Assembly: GCF_000003195.3 (NCBI RefSeq)
Contig: NC_012878.2
Coordinates: 19,568,641-19,632,640, forward strand
Source: Sorghum bicolor
Lineage: Eukaryota > Streptophyta > Magnoliopsida > Poales > Poaceae
Direction: 5' to 3'
Length of the DNA: 64,000 nucleotides
The notes under the pieces were generated by a model, which made no database searches, was not told the origin of the DNA, and worked only from the letters and a program-made list of their open reading frames with translations. Below, in pieces: positions 11,230-24,026 of the stretch (position 1 is its first letter; the number at the start of each line of letters is the position of its first letter). The position numbers were made by a program, and so were the translations under genes.

Positions 11230-14200
11230 ATGGCTATCAACTTCACCGTGCTTGAGGTTAATCTATTCCTACTCCTTTCACCTTTTTACTGCAATTCTTT
11301 ACATCCTCACAAGTCCATATACTTAGTATTTTTTCTCCTTGTTTTTTCAATCTTTTTGATCCCCAAACTTTAGGATCTGAGTGATAAGATTGTTATTCCT
11401 ACCGAGCAACCTCACCTTCAATGCCTGGGTCCAATGGGCAACCCAGATAATAATGATTTAATCAATACAGGAACCAACCGGGTCCCTTTAGAGCTGAGAA
11501 CTTTTCTTTAGATCTATGGAAGGACACTTTCTGATCCTGGCCAAAACCCACTAAGCGATGGAAAGATTAGTTCCTGAGAGTCAGTGGGACAAATGAAACG
11601 TACTTGGGGGAATGCAAACTATACCAATGCATTAGACTCTCCATTGCCGATATAGAGAAGAATGAATCGATGATGATAGCAGCTTCATATTACTGGTTAG
11701 ACATCCTCAATGTTTTGTATTTGGTCATGGCCCAGCTTCACCTACACTTGCTGATGTCCTCATTCTTACTTGCTTGGACATCTCAACTGTGGTATTTTCA
11801 ACTGGAAAACTGAGTACAAAGTAGAAACACGTAACATCGACGGCTGGTCAGGATACGTTCAGAAGCATCGGCAGACTAGATCGGTCGGCCAGAGAGAGCA
11901 TGTTATCTTGCTGAATATGTGGCTGGATAAGTTCATCTTCGGCGGCCGATCGGTAGGGTCGACCTCTATTTATCTGTCGGTAGCAGAGCAACTGGCCAAT
12001 GGTCACCGATTCCCCCTTGGCCGATACCTCCTAGGTTCTGTCTATCACCTCCTCCATCAAGTAGCTAAAAAACTTATGCTAGGCGAATCCATCAGCAACC
12101 TAGGAGGCCCTTGGTGGTTTATTTATATGTGGCTTAATGCCCACATGCACAAGCGCTTACAGTGGGATTTCTTTGCACAACAATTACCCCGGGATATTGC
12201 CCAAGGCTATGAGCTAGCAGAGGATGAATCAGCAATGCGCTCGGCCCTCAATTATGGCGAAGCCATCATAGTTCTTCCTAGGACCAATGCAAACGAGAAC
12301 CAGATCGGTCGATTCTTCCAAACACTTTACAATGGCCTTTCCAGATATCAGCGGGCTTGGATGCCTTATGAAGATGAAGACTCCAGATTCCCACTCACCT
12401 TTCATCCTACCGATGGCGCACTCAACAAGGATGATGATTTGATAATGGTAATCATCACCACTAGGGCAATCCCAGTGAACAACTTTGGCAGTGGGAAGAA
12501 CACCAGCACAACTTATGAGTTCTACAACCCATCGGCACGATCTTGTTAGCTAGCTTTTGGCCAGTTGCCAATCAAACTCTGCTATGCCGATGTGATCAAG
12601 CCAAGGGAAACAACAACCACTGGTCTTGAATGGATAAGGGTAGCTCAGCTGCAACCAAATGCCGATACAGAAGAGATTGATCTATCAGCTTGGGTTCTAG
12701 CCGCCTTCATTAACTAATCATATAAGTTGTGGTAGGAAGAATGGAAAGAGCACCTGTTCAAGGTATTAGTTCACATGTATCAAAACATGATTGACACCGA
12801 ACATGAAGTTCCCAATGATGTTGTAAGTTTCTCCCCAATATTTAACCCATTTCTTTTTACTTGTATCTTTATCGGCAACTTACTCCTTTATTTCAACAGG
12901 TTGATGATCCAGCACCAACAGTAAGCAAGAGTGGGCAGCTGATCAATCTTCACCCGGTATCTCCAGTTTCTCCGATCGGCCACAACGCGCCAAGCTCAGC
13001 AGCCTGATGCACTGAACCGTCCGTTTCAAGAAGATGACCACCAAATGGTCAAAAACTTCTCCATCGGTAGTTGTTGCCACTCTGGCACAAGCTTTCAAGG
13101 TAAATTTTCATTTTTTTATAACACCGATTTCATCCCATACTTACATTATTCTACCAGGGTACATCGGCTACAACTGGAACATCATCAGTAACTTTGCTTT
13201 GTACCAGACATTTTATTCTTCAACAAATTCCAACAAAATTCTTTTGCTTTTATATCTAACTCATAAAACTTTGAATCCTATGACAGCAAACTAGCTCATC
13301 GGCAAAGACCAAAAGTACTCAACCATCAGGTGTAGATGCCACCTAGTCCAGTCAAGCTCTTCCTAAGAGAACAACACCATCTTCTCCGCCTCATCCAGCG
13401 CCCCAGATCCAAGCATACCTGACCGATGTATCTGAGTAGGTCACCGATCCAATTGACCTAGGCACATCATCGGTCGTTCCTCCTAAGCAGACAATCGTCA
13501 TGCCCCCTCAAGGTAAAGTACCGATCATAAAATTATTATCGATGCCCCTTTTACAAATACCGTCATCACCCTTTGTAATTTCAATTGAAGATATTCCATC
13601 GGCAGCTCCGGCCGATCAAGTCATAGTGCAAGCCATATCTCCAAGCCAGAGGCAAGAATTTTCTCTGAAACAAGTAAGCTATCCGATCCACTAGACTTTG
13701 TATCATCGGTATTTAATTTTACTTAACTCATTTTCCTCTACTTCCAGAAACAAGACTCTCCTGATAGCTTGTTCTCCTTTACCATCGACATCTCTGATGA
13801 CGATGGTGAAGAGGCATGTTCTTCAATGGCGCTTGGAATTGCATCGGCACAAATCAAAACAAAGCTAGAAGATTTACTGGCTTTGTTGCAGCAGGATACA
13901 ACTGAGCTAGTGGATGACTCTGATCCGGCCAAGATTATCTTTAAACTATCCGCGGTCAAATTGCTACTGATGCTGAGGAGATACCTTTTCAAGCCGCTCA
14001 TCTGGAGAGCCACCAACTTCAGTACAAGAAGGCTGTTCAGCGCCTTGCCGATAGAGCCGCCCATGCCCAACACAAAGAGGAGATGCTGCAAGTGAAGCGC
14101 ACTGCCGATGAGAAGCATAAGAGCATCAGCACTTTGCAATGCTCGGGTGTTGAACTAAAACAGAAAATCTCTGATGGAGGAAGCTTTGACCTAAGCCCAG

Positions 14201-14398
14201 CAGGAGGAAAGTCGACTACACGACGTACTCAGAGATCTTAACTAGGAGAGGGATGCCCAAGCCCGCAAGGCGCTGCAAATGAAGAAGAAATTGAAACCAG
14301 TGGAAGGCTCAGCCGATGAAGATACCAAAGAGATAGAGGAAGCCAATTAGACTCGCCTGCGTCCGATATCGGCTATCCAAAGATTGTTAAACTTGTAA
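11230..14398 (+). pseudogene. Element K: antisense extra gene, plant-mobile-domain protein with coiled-coil tail (decayed)
   Basis: Transcribed opposite to K's pol, between pol and the 3' LTR. Exons inferred by comparison with L: exon 1 11230-11256 (MAINFTVLE), exon 2 about 11374-12822, exon 3 about 12900-13099, exon 4 from about 13287, and a last exon from about 13750 to the stop at 14396-14398. The clear donors (GTTAAT, GTAAGT, GTAAAT) and AG acceptors are at the same places as in L. Exon 2 encodes a plant mobile domain (aminotransferase-like family; LDKFIFGGRSVG, GRYLLGSVYHL, GGPWWFIYMWLN). The last exon is a heptad-rich coiled coil. Exon 2 has frameshifts (about 11500-11770) and a stop near 12547 that is shared with L. 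The role of such proteins in retrotransposons is unknown to me. Confidence 0.75.
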
Positions 14399-14529
14399 AT
14401 ATTTTCATCGGTAGTATGCCTTATCAGTTCTTTTGAAAACACCAGCATTTGATCCAGCCGATAGGATTGTTATCGGCACCTAAACTTCTTATGTGTTGAT
14501 CTAGATACACTGTCATTTTGTTCAGCCGA

Positions 14530-15386
14530 TATGACTGTTATCGGCACATAAACTTTTAGCATCAACCCAGATACTGGGGTAATATCTTTTAAATATTTCT
14601 TATTTAATGCCCTGGGAAATTCAACTCATTCGAGAGTTTCTAAAACATAAGCACTGCCTGGGGCAGATTGACTTATCCGATAAGGACCTTCCCAATTGGG
14701 AGACCATTTTCCAAATTTTGAACTTTTAGTCCCAATCGGTAGAATTAATTTCCAAACAAAATCCCCATCAGCAAACTCCTTGGCCTTTACCTTTTTATCA
14801 TACCACTTAGCCACACTCTTTTTATTTTCTTCTTTGCTAATTAAAGCTCTTAACCGATGCCCTGCTAAATCATCCTGCTCATCTTTCATCAGAGCGGTAT
14901 AGTCACTGGCAGTTAACTGATCCTGAGAAAACATTCGCCTAGAATCAGTTTTAATTTCCCAATGTAGTACTGCATCATGTCCATATACCAATTGATAAGT
15001 TGACACTTTGGTCGCACCATGATACGCCCTCCGATACGACCATAAGGCTTCATTTAACAGAGTATGCCACCGCCCAGGATTTTCCTCAATCTTCCATTTA
15101 ACGAGCTTAATAATCCCTTTGTTCAGAGCTTTGGCCTGTCCATTGGCTTGAGCATAGTAAGGATAAGAATTCAACACTTTAATCCCCATACCGATTGCAA
15201 ATTCATCAAACTCCCCTAACGTAACATAGTACCCTGATCGGTAGTGATCGTTTGAGGAATGCCAAATCGATAAACAATATGCTCCTTCACAAAATCAATC
15301 ATATGGTCGATGCTACTTTCTTCAAAGGAATAGTCTCAACCCATTTAGTGAAATAATCAGTGGCAACAAGGATAAACTTATGCCCT
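14530..15386 (-). pseudogene. Element K: C-terminal half of integrase
   Basis: The minus-strand translation matches the integrase end of L's pol (51220-52046). It includes the region around the catalytic Glu (expected NGQAE, here NGQAK, so the acidic residue is changed), the SYRRAYHGATK block, and the C-terminal WEGPYRIS motif near 14670-14690. A TGA replaces a Gly codon near 14626, and the region between 15190 and 15386 is frameshifted. The sequence is cut at 15386 by the LTR of C. The 14399-14529 stretch between this and the antisense gene holds only GCCGAT-rich non-coding sequence. Confidence 0.8.
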
Positions 15387-16098
15387 TGTTGACACCATTT
15401 TTTACACGTATCCGGACAGATAGTGGAACCTAGATCGGCACGCGAAAAGGTGATGACTATTGACAAAGGGGATTGACGATGGCTTATGATGCCGATGATA
15501 AAGCAGCAGGATATGGTCTAATCCAAAGATAGTGGTTGATCTCTGCTAATGGTTGATGTTTGCAGTTGCCGATCCGATGGGGATAATATGCCGATGATGA
15601 TGAAAGAAGGCGCGGGAATCGTCGGGAAGATGACGTTGGTGTGCTGATTACCTATGATAGATCAATGTTTTCCATAATTGTTAGAGTTTGTTTTGTATAT
15701 GGATTCCATATAGTTTGGAATTAGAGTCCTAATCGTACTTGATTGTAACTCTTTAGACATAGTATAAGTATAGACCTAGTAGCGATGTAAGAGGACAAGA
15801 CAATCAATCAAACACAAGTTTTTACATCTATTCCAGAATCTATTTTTCGACTACTTCGTCAATTTACATATTTTCTCTTTACCTACGAGTTCTTAGGAAT
15901 TCATCGAGTCAAACTCGGCGAGTTCTCAAGTTCCGCGTGAATACCTCTTGGCCGTGGCATCCGGGCGCATCGCTATTGTCGGGACCAAAGTATTCGAGTT
16001 ATCTCCTTTGCCGATTGTAAGGTCAAATCGGTTGGCACACCTTAACGTTGAATTGGGTATTAGCCCTTTATGTTTCCAGATCCACTTTTGCATCAACA
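15387..16098 (+). mobile_element. Element C: 5' LTR (712 bp)
   Basis: TGTTGACACC start and GCATCAACA end, closely matching the L LTRs. It sits in K's integrase, with left flank 15382-15386 GCCCT. It is followed by the primer-binding region TGGCACGCTCGGTGGGAC at about 16106-16123, the same as in L. C's own 3' LTR is not in the window, so its target duplication cannot be verified. Confidence 0.88.
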
Positions 16099-16150
16099 CA
16101 TCTTTTGGCACGCTCGGTGGGACAGATTTAGATTCATCATCGAGATCAAC

Positions 16151-19100
16151 ATGTCTAATACTGATTTTGACACGGAGAACATCATTGCCATAACCGAAGC
16201 TAATCTCAGAGATGAGCAGAAGCAAGCTATGACAAAAGCTATGGAGGAATACAAGCAGCTATGTTTGAAGTCCTTCAGTGTCAACAGGAGTGGCGAGGTA
16301 ATCCAAAAGGAAGCACTGCCGATGCCTCGGAAAATCACTTTTGAAGCCAGTCCTGGTAAATTGCAAGAGATGGTTGACAATGCTATGAATCGTGCTTTGA
16401 TCAATCAATCCATTGTGCTGTCCAATACTATTTTCAATGTTGTGGCTAGAACTTTTAAAGAAGGATATGTACCACCATCATACATGGGCCCTGCTTATCA
16501 TCAGCCAGGATTGTCATCGGTTACCGCTCCATTGGCTCCTCTTGCCGTTGCGGGTACAGAGGTCACTTCTCCTCCAAGCACATTGGGGGTGACTAATGGA
16601 CAATCTACACCAATGAGGACTAATCCCGCAACATCAGAGGGACAAGTTCAACTCACCATAGATCTATCGGCATCCGTAGTGTCAGGATCTGTATTCCAGA
16701 ATTGTCAAGTTCCTCCCAACTGGTGGGGATATGGTATGCCTCCATACTTTTTGGCAAATAGTTCTGGAACATCTGAAGTGGCTGACATGACAGGCAAGGC
16801 TCCTATGATATCGGCACCTCCACCTCCAGTATCGCCGATGACTCAGAATCCTCAATATTCTACAACTACTACTATGAGGCCTCTTACTTGAAACTTTCAG
16901 ATGCCAACATTCTAGATGCCCAACGCAACGGTGGATCCATTGCCGACGCACCAAAGGTTTATGACTCAGAGAGGGTATGTCAACTCAATGATGACAACCA
17001 ACTATCAGCCATCCGTAGGGCCTACGCTGATGAATGTTAACAATGGTTGGACAGGGCAGTTTGTCTTCCCACAGATGGCTCAGCATAATCATCAAGCTAT
17101 GGGATTCCAACAGGGACAGATGCAGCTTGGATTTCAGAATCAAGGGCTAGTCAATCAGCTGATGAATCTTGCTCAACAGTTTGGTGGCCAACAGGTTGTG
17201 GCTAATGCTATGTTCCCTAGAGATCGTGCACCTCAAAGACACATGGAAGCTCATCAGTAGATGCGAGATCCACAACCCGCACATCGGCAGGATGCCGATG
17301 CCTATTGGGCCGATAAGATAGCTGAAGTTATGAGAGACCAATTCGGAATAAAATAGAAGGTTAATACTTATTATTATCGGACACCATATCCTCCTGTATA
17401 TGATTTGATTCCACTCCCAAATCGGTACAAGGTGCTAGATTTCACTAAGTTTTTTGGACAAGATGATACATCAACAATGGAGCACGTTAATCGGTTCATC
17501 ATCTAGTGTGGAGAAGCTGCTAACAGAGATGAGTTAAGAGTTCGCTTATTCTCATCATCCTTGTCTGGATCGGCCTTTACTTGGTTCATTTCATTGCCTC
17601 CAAACTCAGTGAATACATGGGCCAATCTGGAGAAGCAGTTCCATAAATACTTCTTTTCTGGGGTTCATGAAAAGAAGATCACCGATTTAGTCAGGCTGAG
17701 ACAACACAATGATGATCGGTTGAAAGTTTTGTGCAAAGGTTGTGGGATATTAAGAACAAATGCTATAGTCTAGTTTTGGATGATCGGTAGTTAGCTGATT
17801 TAGCTTTCCAGGGATTGCTACCACACATCAAGGATAAGTATGCTTCTCAAGAGTTTGAAAGTCTAAGTCATTTGGTTCAGAGGATCTCTGATCAAGATAT
17901 TAAGATTTTTGAACCTAGGAAGGCTTGGAACAAGAAGGTGTCATTTGTTGATGAGGCAACAAGCTCAGATTCTGATGAAGAACCAGTCATTGGCTTGGCA
18001 GAATGGGTGAAGAATAAAAAGCTGATGTCGTGTCCTTTTGGCCATAAAGGGCCAGAAAAGTTTGCTTTTGACATCACAAAAGCCGATAGAATATTTGACT
18101 TTCTGCTTCAAGAGGAGCAAATCAAGTTGTCACCCAATCATGTGATTCCATCGGCAGAAGAATTGAAAAAGATCAAGTACTGTAAGTGGCATAATGCAAC
18201 ATCTCATAGTACAAATGAATGCAAGGTGTTCAGACAAGAGCTGCAATTGGCTATAGAGTCTGGGAGGATTAAATTTGATAGCTCCAAGGCACAGAAGCAG
18301 ATGAAGATTGATCAGCATCCTTTCCCCATAAATATGCTGGACACTAAGGGAAAGACCAAAGTTTTAACTTCAAAAGCAGCTGAGAGGAGCGCATCGGTAG
18401 ATCCTCAACATCAGATCAATGCTGATGATGCCAAAGGCAAAGGCTTGATTTAGGAGGGTAGTAGCTCAGGAAGGCCTCCTCGATCCGGCATTGTGATCAC
18501 TCATAAGCAGCATTGGGAAACATGGCAACAACGTGAAGATTGGTATCATCGCCAGCAGGAAGATCGTCACCGAGAAGAGGAAAGACGACAACAAGAGTGG
18601 AATCGGCATAAAGATCATTAGAATTGCCCGTTCTTCATCCACTGTTGGGAGCAAAACATTAAGTTACCAACTGTTAGAGACTGTCCTGAATGCAATGGTT
18701 ATAATCGGTATGATAGACCAAATCGGCGATATCAGGACGATGATCGGCGTTTTAATGAGTCGATTAGAGGAAGGATGTCAGTTCATGATCGGCTGGGGGG
18801 CAGGCTCAATGTGCATGACAGGCTTGGTGAACGTCTCGGCAATTTTCATAGAGATCAAGTAGCTTGAGGAGATGGTGGATGCGCAAGTTCCCAATGAGTT
18901 TATATTTTGCAGGGATGCTAATACTTATTGGGTGGAATCAAAGGAGGCTCGTCATCAACCGGTACAGAATACACAACTTCTCCAGTGGTGTCCAGAGGGA
19001 TTGACAAGGACACAAAAGAGGAGGATGCAGCGAGAACAGCAAGAAGAATTCAATAAGGAGAGAAATTCTTCTAAGTCTGGGAATCGGCAGCAGTCAGATC

Positions 19101-19796
19101 ATCGGGGAAAAGGGCCATCGGCAGGTGTTACTATGGTATTTATGTTGCCGATGGAATTTCTTGCACCCTTTAGTAATGATGAGGAGGTAGATTTTCCTAA
19201 TCAGATAGCTCAGTTGGCCCTTGACCCGATGATAGCTATGTTTGAAAAACCCTCTGATGATGAAAGGTAGCATCTCAAAGCTTTATTTGTTAAAGGCAAG
19301 GTTGACGGGCAGCCGATGACTAAGATACTCATTGACGGTGTGGCTGCTATCGACATTATGCCATATGCAGTATATCAGAGGCTTGGCAAATGGGATTAAG
19401 ATTTGACTAAGACCGATATGATGCTAAAAGATTTTGAAGGAAATATATCTCCAGTAAAGGGGGTCATGTGTTGAGTTGACCATCGGCAGCAAGACTTTGC
19501 CGATGACTTTCTTTGTGATCAGTGGAAAAGGTGCATACAATTTGTTGTTGGGGAGAGACTGGATTCATGCCAACTATTGTATTCCTTCTACAATGCACCA
19601 ATGCTTGGTTCAGTGGGTAGGTGACAAGATTGAAATTGTCCCAGGGGATTCTTCATATGTCGTTGCATTAGCAGAATCAGATACTTATGAGAGGACCAAA
19701 TGCATTTCGGGAGAAGTTTGGGAAATTGATTTTCTCAAGGTTGCCGATTATGAAATTCCACCAATCCAAGAAGTTGGATCTGATGAAAAGTTTTAA
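16151..19796 (+). pseudogene. Element C: gag-protease polyprotein (decayed)
   Basis: Structural polyprotein and retropepsin of a Tat-like element. The start MSNTDFD matches MSISDFD of L. Visible regions: a Gln/Pro-rich N-terminal part, a retrotransposon gag domain (about 17430-17900; GSAFTWFISLPPNS), a CX2HX4HX4C knuckle near 18181-18222, an Arg/Asp-rich region, and a protease with LIDGVAAIDIMP near 19329-19363 (L has DGGAAINIMP). Disruptions relative to L: many stops, mostly Gln codons to TAG/TAA (16889, 17258, 17503, 19268 and others), a 1-nt loss near 17715 and a 2-nt loss near 19470. It ends TAATGG, where the stop overlaps the pol start codon. Confidence 0.85.
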
Positions 19797-21549
19797 TGGA
19801 TAGGTTTGCCGATGATGGAAAATTGGGTCTGGGGTTCACGTCGGCTCATGATCTGGTAGAAGTGGATATAGGTAATGGTGATAGGCCAAGACCTACTTTT
19901 ATTAGTGCTAAGTTAGATTCTGAGTGTAGGCAACTATTACTTGATTTGTTAAAGGAATATAAAGATTTCTTTGCTTGGGATTATACTGAGATGCCTGGTT
20001 TAGACCGATCGATTGTTGAACATCAGTTGCCTATTAAGTCTGGATTTCAGCCACATCAGCAACCGGCGCGCTGGTGCAATCCTAATATTCTTCCTGATAT
20101 TAAGGCCAAAATAACTAAACTTATTGAGGCTAAATTTATTCGACAATGTCGGTATGCTGAGTGGATTTCTAATGTTGTTCCAGTTTACAAGAAAAATGGG
20201 AAGCTTCAGGTTTGCATTGATTTCAGGAATCTTAATAAAGCTACGCCGATGGATGGTTACCCAATGCTAGTTGCCGATCTACTAGTTGATGCTGCGGCCG
20301 AGCATCGGATCATAAGATTTATGGATGGCAATGCAGGATATAATCAAATATTCATGGCTGAAGATGATATTCCAAAGACTGCATTTAGGTGTCCTGGTCA
20401 TGTTGGGTTGTTTGAATGGATAGTCATGACCTTTGGTTTGAAAAATGCTGGTGCTACTTATTAGAGGGCTATGAATTTTATCTTTCATGAGTTCATCGGC
20501 AAGCTGGTGGAAATTTATATTGATGATGTGGTGGTTAAGTCTGGAGATTTCACAAAGCATCTTGCCGATTTGCGAAAGGTGTTGGAATGCACAAGGAAAC
20601 ATGGTTTAAAGATGAATCCTAATAAGTGTGCATTTCGTGTATCGGCAGGGCAGTTTCTTGGTTTCATGGTGCATCAGAGAGGAATTGAAATTAGTAGACG
20701 ATCTATTGATGCTATCAATAAAATTGTTGCCCCTACTAACAAGACTGAGGTCCAATCCTTGATCGGCAAGGTAAATTTTATCAGGCGTTTTATATCTAAT
20801 TTGTCTGGTAAAATTCGTGCTTTCAGTCCTTCACTGAAATTGAAAGCCGATCAAGAGTTCATATGGGGGAAAGAGCAACAGTTGGCTTTAGATGAAATCA
20901 AGAATTACTTGATAAATCCTCTAGTTTTGATTCCACCTCAGCAAGGAAAGCCTTTTAGATTATATTTGTCTACCGATGGGATGGTCATCGGTTCGGCTTT
21001 GATTCAAGAATTTGAAGGGAAGGAGCGTGTAATTTACTATTTAAGCAGAAGATTGATTGATGCTGAGACCAGGTATTCGGCCATTGAAAAGTTATGTTTA
21101 TGCCTATATTTCTCATGTATTAAATTGAGGCACTATTTGTTATCGGCTGAATGCACTGTTATATGCAAAGATGACGTGGTCCGATATATGATATCTATGC
21201 CGATTATGAGTGGCAGAATCGATAAGTGGATCTTGGCACTGTCGGAATTCGATCTGCGGTACGAATCGGCTAAGCCAGTTAAAGGGCAGATTATGGCCGA
21301 TTTTGTGACTCAACATCGCGGTGCAGTGGAGACTTTGGAAATTGTACCTTGGACGCTCTTCTTTGATAGATCCACTTGTGACCGGGGGGTTGGAATCGGC
21401 ATAGTGTTAATTTCCCCTCAGGGAAGGAAGTATGAGTTCTCTTTGCCGATTGTTGCCACGTCAACAAATAATCAAGGTGAGTATCAAGCTTTAATCAAGG
21501 GCTTGGAGTTGTTAAAAGAAGTTCATGCTGATGCCGTTGAAATCTTTGG
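19796..21549 (+). pseudogene. Element C: pol (reverse transcriptase and partial RNase H), truncated
   Basis: Starts at the ATG overlapping the gag-protease stop, as in L. Reverse transcriptase domain with VCIDFRNLNKA (about 20213) and YIDDVVVK (about 20516-20540), then the connection and the first part of RNase H (WTLFFDRSTCDRG, where L has FFDGST, so a Gly is changed). One in-frame stop (TAG for Gln) lies at about 20462. The match to L ends within GAAATCTTTGG at about 21549, where minus-strand element B begins. The integrase and 3' LTR are missing. Confidence 0.85.
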
Positions 21550-21551
21550 AT
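21549..21551. other. Breakpoint joining element C to element B
   Basis: To the left the sequence follows the C/L RNase H. To the right it follows, in reverse complement, the non-coding DNA after the protease tail of A (about 180-290). Both source sequences could contribute GGA or GA at the joint. Neither element has an LTR end here, so this is a deletion or illegitimate recombination joint, not an insertion boundary. Confidence 0.65.
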
Positions 21552-22660
21552 AGTATGAACCTGATTAACTAAGTAAACTAGTTGACATAATTGAAAGGGA
21601 AAGGGTAACTACCATGTTTACCTCTTGGCAAGGCGTTCGGTGTTTTTAAGTCCTCCGAACGGGACTCTCTGTTTTCTCAATTGTCCTGGGATTCGTTGGG
21701 TGGCGGAGTCAGTACTTCCGGCGGCGCCTCCTCTTCATGTATAGTTATCTTCTCTCTCCACACCTGACTTGGTGGTTCAGTCTCCTCAGGATAGTTCTGT
21801 TTAAACTCTACGTCTTCTGACCTTATCACTTCTCCTTTGTAGTCTGCCCATCTGTCCTTGATGATCTGCCTCCTCTGGTTGTGGTTGCGTTGTTTTCTTA
21901 CCTGCTTAGATTCTTCAATGATATAGTTAGGGTCAGTAAAATAACGTCGTACCTTCTCTAAGGGGAAGTGCATATGGACTTCTCCGGTTCCAATATAGAT
22001 AATTGCTTTAACGGTGCTGAGGAACGGTCTTCCAAGGATGATGGGTGGATCGTACTCATCTTCTCCCATGTCAATAACCTGAAAGTCTGTGTAGACAAAA
22101 TGATCGTCTATCTTGACTGGGACATCAGTTACTATTCCTTTAACTTCTCGAACTGTCTGATCTGCCATCTGGAGTTGAATGTATGTTGGTCTGAGGGGCA
22201 TGGTTTCGAACAAGAGCCGATAGGTGACTGTGGCCATTATGTTGACGCCCGATCCGGTGTCGCAAAACGTCTTGTAGAAGTTGTATCCATTTATGGAGCA
22301 ATAGATGCTTGGCATTCCTGGGTCGTCCTTCTTGGTCAAACACGGTGACTTAAGTTGATGATCTTGGCCTCCATGAACTGCAGTGACCATCTTAGCTGAC
22401 TCGGTCCATACTTGCTTGTTCTTGTTCCTTCTGTTGGTCCTCTTCCTTGATTCACATCTGGATTGATCTGGGATTTGTGTAGTCTTGTTCCAAAAGAAAA
22501 ATGTTTCCTTCCTCCCTTTGATGTAGAAACTGATCTTGGCAGCACTAGCGTAGATGATAGCTCCTGTGGTGTTCAAGAATGGCCTCCCTAAGATGATAGG
22601 TGCCCTCTCATCATTTCTGGTCTCTACTACTACGAAGTCTGCTAGAGCATACAAGGTACC
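21550..22660 (-). pseudogene. Element B: second half of polyprotein (end of protease 1, protease 2, tail) and start of 3' non-coding region
   Basis: Minus-strand coding from 22660 to the stop at 21677. It is open throughout this part. First the end of retropepsin 1 (FVVVETRNDERAPIILGRPF), then a basic linker, then a complete second retropepsin domain with FCDTGSGVNIM (near 22230-22265), a MADQTVREVKG strand and a second IILGRPFL near 22025, then an acidic tail ending SQDN. No RT, RNase H or integrase follows. 21550-21676 is the beginning of the 3' non-coding region shared with element A (181-290). D has split the first protease domain at 22660. Confidence 0.85.
22656..22660. repeat. Target-site duplication of D, left copy (GTACC)
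   Basis: GTACC directly precedes the D 5' LTR and recurs at 31953-31957 directly after the 3' LTR. Confidence 0.92.
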
Positions 22661-23894
22661 TGTTGACGGTTCTTAAGTATTAATTTTAATTATCAAATAA
22701 ACAAGAGAAAGGACCAATATGCAACCAACACCTAGAATTAGGGTTTGATCTGACAGAATTCCACGAGTTTTGTTGTTTATCTGTTTCTGCAGGGGGTTAT
22801 CAGGAAATAAGGAAGAAAGGCCCACATGTCGGGATTACATAGAGATATCAACGCACCACACGATTTTCTACCATCTAGAAGACTCCAAAAGCCACGGGAA
22901 GAAGACGGAGGCTGAAAGGGGCCTGGCCCAGGGCGCCCGCCCTGGTGACCTGGGCGCCCGCCCCCTGTTGGATGCCAATCAGGACTCTCTTCGCATGGGA
23001 TATTCCACCGACCTATTGGATCAAGGAAAACATAGTATCACCTCGCCTACTGACCCAAAAACGCATAGAAGGGAAGGACTATATAAGGAGACCCCCCTGG
23101 CCCCTGGAGAAGACATGAAGAAATTATCATAGTGATTGAGGGGTGCCCTCGAAGGAAAACCTCTTCTCTAATTAATATTTCTTTTTAGGCTTAGCAACCC
23201 ATGTAAGGTAGAAATAGATCTTTTAGTTTCTACTAGATTGAGAGAGATAGAGTGGAGGTGTAGATTGGAGGAAGCCCGGCCTGTCGGTGTCTACTCCAAG
23301 ATTGTACCTGCGGGATCAAGTTCTCCTAACCCGAAGCTTGCTCCTAGGATTCTTCAGTATTTCGACTTCTAAATTCTAGTAAGTTCTTGTTTTATTGTTC
23401 TTATGGTTTATGAGTTTACTTTAATCTCTTCGCGTAGAGTTTAGAGTAATCATTGCTGGTGTAAACGTGGTGTTTAGGCTGGGGTACTCATAGATATTCC
23501 CTGACTAGCTGGACCGTGGTAGTAGTGAGGAACGTGACAATTCCGAGTTACCTTTGCAGATCACATCTCGTTAGCAGGAAGGATAGGGTTTATAGGTGCG
23601 GGTTGAACATCCTTTGTGGTGTCTAGATTCCGTTAGCCTCCCCATTAGAACAGTAGATCATCCTTACCAAGGTTAGAAGGAGACTACGGTTGCAGTCTTC
23701 TCTATTTATCACTCACATCGAAAGACATTCTTTGTGCCTAAAGGTTAGTAGTAATAGACCGGTTAGTCAGATGCACTCTTTCTCCTAGTGGTAAAAAAAT
23801 AAATACGATACTCTGGATAATTTCCCGGGTGAAGTGCTCACAGATATCCGTGCGCTTGCGGATCAATTCCTTATTGCGTTCCCAAATATCAACA
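22661..23894 (+). mobile_element. Element D: 5' LTR (1234 bp)
   Basis: TGTTGACGGTTC start, ATATCAACA end. TATA box TATATAA at 23080-23086. Two GGGCGCCCGCC units at 22931-22941 and 22952-22962. The 3' LTR lacks one unit, which accounts for the 21-bp length difference. Other differences between the two LTRs are scattered substitutions. Confidence 0.93.
22931..22962 (+). promoter_or_regulatory. Paired 21-bp-spaced GGGCGCCCGCC units (D 5' LTR)
   Basis: Units start at 22931 and 22952, about 118 bp upstream of the TATA box at 23080. Same spacing as in A (2639/2660), B (35103/35124, reverse) and before the internal ORF of D (28532/28553, reverse). Confidence 0.6.
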
Positions 23895-23902
23895 AGTATT
23901 TC

Positions 23903-23920
23903 TGGCGCCGTTGCCGAGGA
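23903..23920 (+). other. Element D: primer-binding site (Asp-tRNA type)
   Basis: TGGCGCCGTTGCCGAGGA, eight bases after the LTR. It is one mismatch from TGGCGCCGTTGCCGGGGA, the complement of the plant aspartate tRNA 3' end. Element B has the perfect form. Confidence 0.8.
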
Positions 23921-24026
23921 GAAAGACGGTTGCTGAGATAACCTGAGTCTTACTACTAGCTTGTATCTATACTTTTATCTTTTCTTATCGTTTATATTCT
24001 TTATTTATTTTCTTTATTCTTACCTT

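Noticed and set aside
11230..14398. Captured or resident host gene encoding a plant-mobile-domain protein
   Set aside because: The same gene sits at the same place, between pol and the 3' LTR, in an independent copy (L). It is therefore a component of the element family, whatever its ultimate origin.
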